A DNA stretch of 27,637 nt from CAYNQN01 sp964530525 (GTDB taxonomy: Bacteria; Actinomycetota; Acidimicrobiia; Acidimicrobiales; Acidimicrobilacustridaceae): NCBI GenBank assembly GCA_964530525.1, contig CAZHBH010000029.1, forward strand, positions 1-27,637, in the 5' to 3' direction. Below, piece by piece: positions 24,445 to 27,637 of the stretch. A program made the translations under genes and the position numbers. The notes below the pieces were generated by a model. It made no database searches and was not told the origin of the DNA. It saw only the letters and a program-made list of their open reading frames with translations. The stretch's first letter is position 1. Each line of letters begins with the position of its first letter.

Positions 24445-24470
24445 CGAAGCCGAGGCGGCGATCGCCTTCG
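24445..24470 (-). terminator. Possible hairpin downstream of SDR
   Basis: CGAAGCCG (24445-24452) pairs with CGCCTTCG (24463-24470) with one mismatch around 10 bases, and contains the palindrome GGCGATCGCC (24457-24466). It lies 9 bases past the SDR stop on the minus strand, in the 105-base gap before the MFS gene. There is no T-run, so this is a weak terminator call. Nothing else is evident in the gap. Confidence 0.3.
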
Positions 24471-24478
24471 GGGCCATC

Positions 24479-25294
24479 TCAGTTCAGGTACGTGCCTGCG
24501 TTCACGGGGAGGCTCTGACCGGTGACAGCCCGGCTGAGGGGCGAGGCGAGGAACACCACGGCCCCCGCTATCTCCTCGGAGCTCGGGATGTAGCCCAGGC
24601 ACGAGGGCTCGGTGACCTTCGCGTACGACTCCTCGTAGGAGATCCCCGCCTCCTCGCCCAGGTGGCCGATGTACCACTCCACCTTGGGGCTCCAGATGTA
24701 CCCCGGGTGCACCCCGTTCACCCGCACGCCGTCGCGACCCACCTCGCGCGCCAGCGTCTTGGTGGCGCTCGCAAGGGCGGCCTTGGAAGCGGCGTAGGCG
24801 CCGAACGCCGGCTCCACCTGCTGCACCGACATGGTGTTGATCATCACGACGTGGCTCTCCTCCTGCTCCTTCAGGAAGGGCAGGACAGCCCTGGTCAACT
24901 GGAGGGTGCCGAACAGGTTCACCTCGAAGGTGGATCGCCAGTCGTCCAGGTCCGAGCCCTCCACCGTGGCGAAGTTCCCGTCGGAGAAGGCGTTGTTCAC
25001 CAAGATGTCGACCCTGCCCATCTCGTCCCTGGCGTTGCTCGCCACCCGCCGGCAGTCGTCGGCGTCGGTGATGTCGGCGGTGACCCCCACGGCGCGCCGT
25101 CCCAGCTCGGTGATCTGCTGGCCCACCCGCTCGAGGTACTTCTCGCGCCTCGCGACCATCACCACGTCCGCGCCATGGCGAGCCAGGGCGAGGCTGATGT
25201 CGCGCCCCATCCCCGGGCCGAGGCCCGAGACGATCGCGACCCTCCCGGCCAGCAGGTCCGAGCCCAGCTGACCGCTCCAGGTGCCCTGACCCAT
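24479..25294 (-). CDS. SDR family oxidoreductase with variant motifs
   Basis: Short-chain dehydrogenase of 271 residues with a divergent cofactor loop SGLGPGMG (23-30; Ser replaces the usual Thr) and NNAF (100-103) instead of NNAG. The catalytic residues are intact: Ser156, Tyr167, Lys171 (YAASK), and the structural Asn in FEVNLFGT. VMVARR after strand 2 ends in Arg rather than Asp, which favours NADP. The C-terminus LSRAVTGQSLPVNAGTYLN is normal. I chose the ATG at 25292-25294; the GTG directly in front (25295-25297) is possible, but AAGGGGG is spaced better for the ATG. It starts 28 bases after the LLM stop and forms a two-gene unit with it. Substrate unknown. Confidence 0.87.
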   Translation of the reverse strand: MGQGTWSGQLGSDLLAGRVAIVSGLGPGMGRDISLALARHGADVVMVARREKYLERVGQQITELGRRAVGVTADITDADDCRRVASNARDEMGRVDILVNNAFSDGNFATVEGSDLDDWRSTFEVNLFGTLQLTRAVLPFLKEQEESHVVMINTMSVQQVEPAFGAYAASKAALASATKTLAREVGRDGVRVNGVHPGYIWSPKVEWYIGHLGEEAGISYEESYAKVTEPSCLGYIPSSEEIAGAVVFLASPLSRAVTGQSLPVNAGTYLN

Positions 25295-25322
25295 CACGCC
25301 CCCTTCCGCGAGCCCGGGGGCT

Positions 25323-26270
25323 CTAGTCGTTCAAGAGGGGCCCCACCTCTGCCCCGAACCGCTCGATCTGCTCGCACAGCTCGCCCGCCGAGCGCGAGCG
25401 GAACCGTACCTGGATCTGGTTGGCCCCCAGCGTGGCGTAGCCCCTGAACCGCTCGGCGATGGGCCCGGCTTCGCCCGTGAGGCACCACTCACCCACCTCG
25501 AAGGACGGCTCGCCCAGGTAGACGAGCTCGGTGAGGAGCCCGATGTCGATGGGTTCCTCGCCGCGGGTGGCCGCACGGTGCTCCTTGACGAACTGGATGC
25601 CGCGCTTCATCCCCATCTCGGGTCGGCCCTGGGGCAGCCACCCGTCGCCGCGCTCGGCCGCCCGACGCATGGCCGCCTTCGAAGATCCACCCACCCAGAT
25701 CGGCGGCCCCTCCGCTCGAACCGGGCGGGGGCGCTGGCCTGCTCCCGCGAAGTCCCAGCGCGAGCCGTGGTGCTCGGGGTGCTCAGAGGAGAAGGCGGCC
25801 CGCACGGCGTCGATGCCCTCGTCGAGGGCTCCACCCCGGCCCTCGAAGTCCACTCCCAGCAGGGCGAACTCGTCCGCCACGTGCCCTGCGCCCACACCCA
25901 GCACGGCCCGGCCCTGCGAGAGGGCGTCGAGGGTCATGAAGCCCTTGGCGGCCGTGAGCGGGTGGCGGTACGGGAGCACGTAGACGTGGCTCAGCAGGTG
26001 CGTGCGCTCGGTGATCCCTGCCAGGAAGCCCAGCGTGGTGAGGGTGTCCCACCACTCGGTTCCCATCACCTCGTCGTGGGGGCGAGGGATGGCCACGTGG
26101 TCGCACACGCCGACGTAGAAGAAGCCTGCACGGTCGCACGCCCTGGCGACGGCAGCCAGCTCTTCCACTCCGCAGCCGGCCTCCCAAGGCTCCGCGTACC
26201 GGGTGCTCTGCGACTGGATCGGCAGCTGGATGCCGTACTCGAGCCGTCCGGTAGGGATGATCGCCGCCAT
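25323..26270 (-). CDS. LLM-class F420/FMN-dependent oxidoreductase
   Basis: Luciferase-like oxidoreductase of 315 residues. RLEYGIQLPIQSQ is the first barrel strand, FFYVGVCDHVAIPRP carries the DH of the cofactor/active-site region, HVYVLPYRHPLTAAKGFMTLD and RAVLGVGAGHVADEFALLGVDF are typical of F420-type LLM enzymes, and PPIWVGGSSKAAMRRAAERGDGWLP is the C-terminal family motif. This pattern resembles F420-dependent LLM members, unlike the longer enzyme at 10799. The start is ATG at 26268-26270; no clear ribosome site is visible. The frame stays open upstream to 26888, but that part is antisense to a better-supported membrane protein gene. It probably starts a transcript continuing into the SDR. 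Cofactor and substrate are inferred or unknown. Confidence 0.87.
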   Translation of the reverse strand: MAAIIPTGRLEYGIQLPIQSQSTRYAEPWEAGCGVEELAAVARACDRAGFFYVGVCDHVAIPRPHDEVMGTEWWDTLTTLGFLAGITERTHLLSHVYVLPYRHPLTAAKGFMTLDALSQGRAVLGVGAGHVADEFALLGVDFEGRGGALDEGIDAVRAAFSSEHPEHHGSRWDFAGAGQRPRPVRAEGPPIWVGGSSKAAMRRAAERGDGWLPQGRPEMGMKRGIQFVKEHRAATRGEEPIDIGLLTELVYLGEPSFEVGEWCLTGEAGPIAERFRGYATLGANQIQVRFRSRSAGELCEQIERFGAEVGPLLND

Positions 26271-26310
26271 CGGGTGGACTCTAGAGCGCGTCGCCGGTCG
26301 AGGAGGGTTG

Positions 26311-27637
26311 ATGATCGGCGGCCCCCATGGCAGATTTGCCTGCTTGACACCGGGAGAGCAGCCCCACCACGGGCCGGTGGTGCCGGCGATCCGAGCAGGA
26401 TCCCTGCCCGGACGAAGCAGATCCCGGCGGGAGCAGCTGCGCACCTCCATCTGGGTGGTGCCAGCGGTGATGGTCGTCGGCGCCTTCGTGTTGCAGAACG
26501 TGTTGGTGGAGATCGACACATCGATCTCCACCGACCCGGAGATCGCCAACTGGTTCACGGCCAGCATCGACGTGGCGCAGGAGACCTCCTCCACGATCGC
26601 CGCCGCCATGCTCACGTTCCTCGGCGTCGTCTTCTCGCTCTCGATCCTCGCGTTGCAGCTCACCAGCGGCCAGTTCTCGCCAAGGGTCATGCGGACGTTC
26701 CTCCGGGCCCGCTCGACCAAGCTCGCCCTCGGCACCTTCATGGCGACCTTCACGTTCGCTCTCATGACGCTCGTCAGCATCCAGACGGACAGGGGGGGCA
26801 CCGATTTCGCCCCCGTCCTCACGTTGTCGGTGCTGATCCTGCTCGTGCTTGCGAGCCTGTTCGTCTTCCTGGCGTTCGTCCGGACCATGGTGAGGATGAT
26901 CAGGGTCAGCTACGTGGTCGCCGAGGTCGGCCAGGAGACGGTGGCAGCGCTGCGAGCCCCACGGAGGTTCGTGGAAGCCAGAGCTCCCACCCTCGTCGTC
27001 GAGCCCTACGTGATCCGCCACGAAGGGCGCTCCGGCGTGCTCGGTGGGGTCGACGTGCAATCCCTCGTCCGGATCGCCGCTCGTCACCACGTGGTGGTCG
27101 AGGTGCTCGTCCGCTTCGGCGACTTCGTGGCCACCGGCACGCCGGTCCTGGCCGTGCACGGCCAGGACCCGATGTCCGGCCTCCCCACGGCTCGCCTCCA
27201 GCGCGGCCTGCTGGTGCACGTGGAGAGGACGATGTTCCTCGACCCAGCCTTCGGCATCCGCCAGCTCGTCGACATCGCCGTTCGCGCCCTGTCGCCGGCG
27301 GTGAACGACCCGACCACCGCGGTGCAGGTGATCGACCAGCTCACGGAGATACTCCAGGTCGGCGGGACGGTGGGTCCTGGCCCTGGCACCGGCGCGCGCC
27401 AGGAAGCGCTGGGACCGGGCGACGGGACGTCACCTGGCGCGGTGGTCGATCGGTCAGGGGTCGTCCGCCTGCTCGTGAAGATGCGCAGCTGGGAGAGCCT
27501 CGTCGGCCTCGCGTTCACAGAGATCCGCCGGTTCGGGTCCGACTCTCCCCAGGTGTCGCGCCGGCTCATGGCCGCTTTCGACGAGTTGATCAAGACCCTG
27601 CCCCCCGCCCGGCAGGCCGCCATAGGAGCACAACGGG
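26311..27637 (+). CDS. DUF2254 predicted membrane protein (partial)
   Basis: Open to the window end, 442 codons seen. My translation shows four membrane segments at about residues 47-64 (SIWVVPAVMVVGAFVLQNV region), 97-116, 136-157 and 168-191, with a polar loop between the first two, then a long soluble domain. The DUF2254 hallmark lies at about 310-337: F-L-D-P-A-F-G-I-R-Q-L-V-D-I-A, then A-L-S-P-A-V-N-D-P-T-T-A. The ATG at 26311 has a perfect AGGAGG four bases upstream (26301-26306). The first ~40 residues are Pro/Arg-rich and could be a poorly conserved tail; homologues often begin near REQLRTS (residue 40). It is divergent from the LLM gene with only 40 bases between starts. Function of the family is unknown. 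Confidence 0.85.
   Translation, partial: MIGGPHGRFACLTPGEQPHHGPVVPAIRAGSLPGRSRSRREQLRTSIWVVPAVMVVGAFVLQNVLVEIDTSISTDPEIANWFTASIDVAQETSSTIAAAMLTFLGVVFSLSILALQLTSGQFSPRVMRTFLRARSTKLALGTFMATFTFALMTLVSIQTDRGGTDFAPVLTLSVLILLVLASLFVFLAFVRTMVRMIRVSYVVAEVGQETVAALRAPRRFVEARAPTLVVEPYVIRHEGRSGVLGGVDVQSLVRIAARHHVVVEVLVRFGDFVATGTPVLAVHGQDPMSGLPTARLQRGLLVHVERTMFLDPAFGIRQLVDIAVRALSPAVNDPTTAVQVIDQLTEILQVGGTVGPGPGTGARQEALGPGDGTSPGAVVDRSGVVRLLVKMRSWESLVGLAFTEIRRFGSDSPQVSRRLMAAFDELIKTLPPARQAAIGAQR

Noticed and set aside
22401..24677. A 758-codon minus-strand frame whose end is the EthD-like protein.
   Set aside because: Only the last 120 codons look like protein; the rest is a shifted-frame shadow of the MFS gene, so it is not a fusion.
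26271..26888. Upstream extension of the second LLM gene.
   Set aside because: It adds about 205 residues without LLM similarity and is antisense to the DUF2254 gene, which has a perfect ribosome site and membrane segments.

Overview
The window is GC-rich bacterial DNA packed with short-gap, mostly minus-strand operons. Frequent GTG starts (plus one TTG), purine-rich ribosome sites and many lipid and acyl-CoA enzyme families (AMP-forming acyl-CoA ligases, a methyl-branched-lipid type P450, alpha-methylacyl-CoA racemase, wax ester/diacylglycerol acyltransferase, LLM flavin oxidoreductases, several SDRs) point to an actinomycete. My best guess is an uncultured member of Acidimicrobiia or a relative; that placement is inference. 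I see no rRNA, tRNA, CRISPR array, insertion sequence or phage gene.

Layout. (1) 1-4784, minus: a Liv-type ABC importer in the order livK - fused livH/livM - livG - livF, with livF cut by the window edge. A promoter with a palindromic operator lies upstream of livK. (2) 4890-6035 minus and 6306-7553 plus: an alpha-methylacyl-CoA racemase divergent from a CYP124/CYP125-like P450. (3) 7670-19416, minus: a long catabolic block read from high to low coordinates: amidohydrolase, aldehyde dehydrogenase, zinc alcohol dehydrogenase, cyclase-family hydrolase, acyl-CoA ligase, 17beta-HSD4-like SDR, LLM oxidoreductase, second acyl-CoA ligase, and WS/DGAT. (4) 19554-20351, plus: an unrecognised protein divergent from the amidohydrolase and convergent with a membrane glycosyltransferase. 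(5) 20376-24373, minus: MFS exporter, EthD-like protein, SDR and PIG-V-like glycosyltransferase, nearly without gaps. (6) 24479-26270, minus: an LLM oxidoreductase followed by an SDR. (7) 26311 to the end, plus: a DUF2254 membrane protein cut by the window edge.

How the genes may work together (inference): the P450, alcohol dehydrogenase, aldehyde dehydrogenase, acyl-CoA ligases, alpha-methylacyl-CoA racemase and hydroxyacyl-CoA-dehydrogenase-like SDR form a plausible route for terminal oxidation, CoA activation, epimerisation and beta-oxidation of a methyl-branched isoprenoid or sterol side chain. The Liv importer could bring in a carboxylate, and WS/DGAT could store acyl-CoA as neutral lipid.

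Two operator families support co-regulation. CTGAYG-NCN-CGTCAG occurs upstream of livK and of the HSD4-like SDR. A site matching the mycobacterial KstR consensus TnnAACnnGTTnnA occurs upstream of the LLM gene, with a one-mismatch copy upstream of the amidohydrolase. No regulator gene is in the window. I did not find a clearly new kind of system. The best leads are these two operators and a 12-codon gene remnant between the amidohydrolase and aldehyde dehydrogenase genes.
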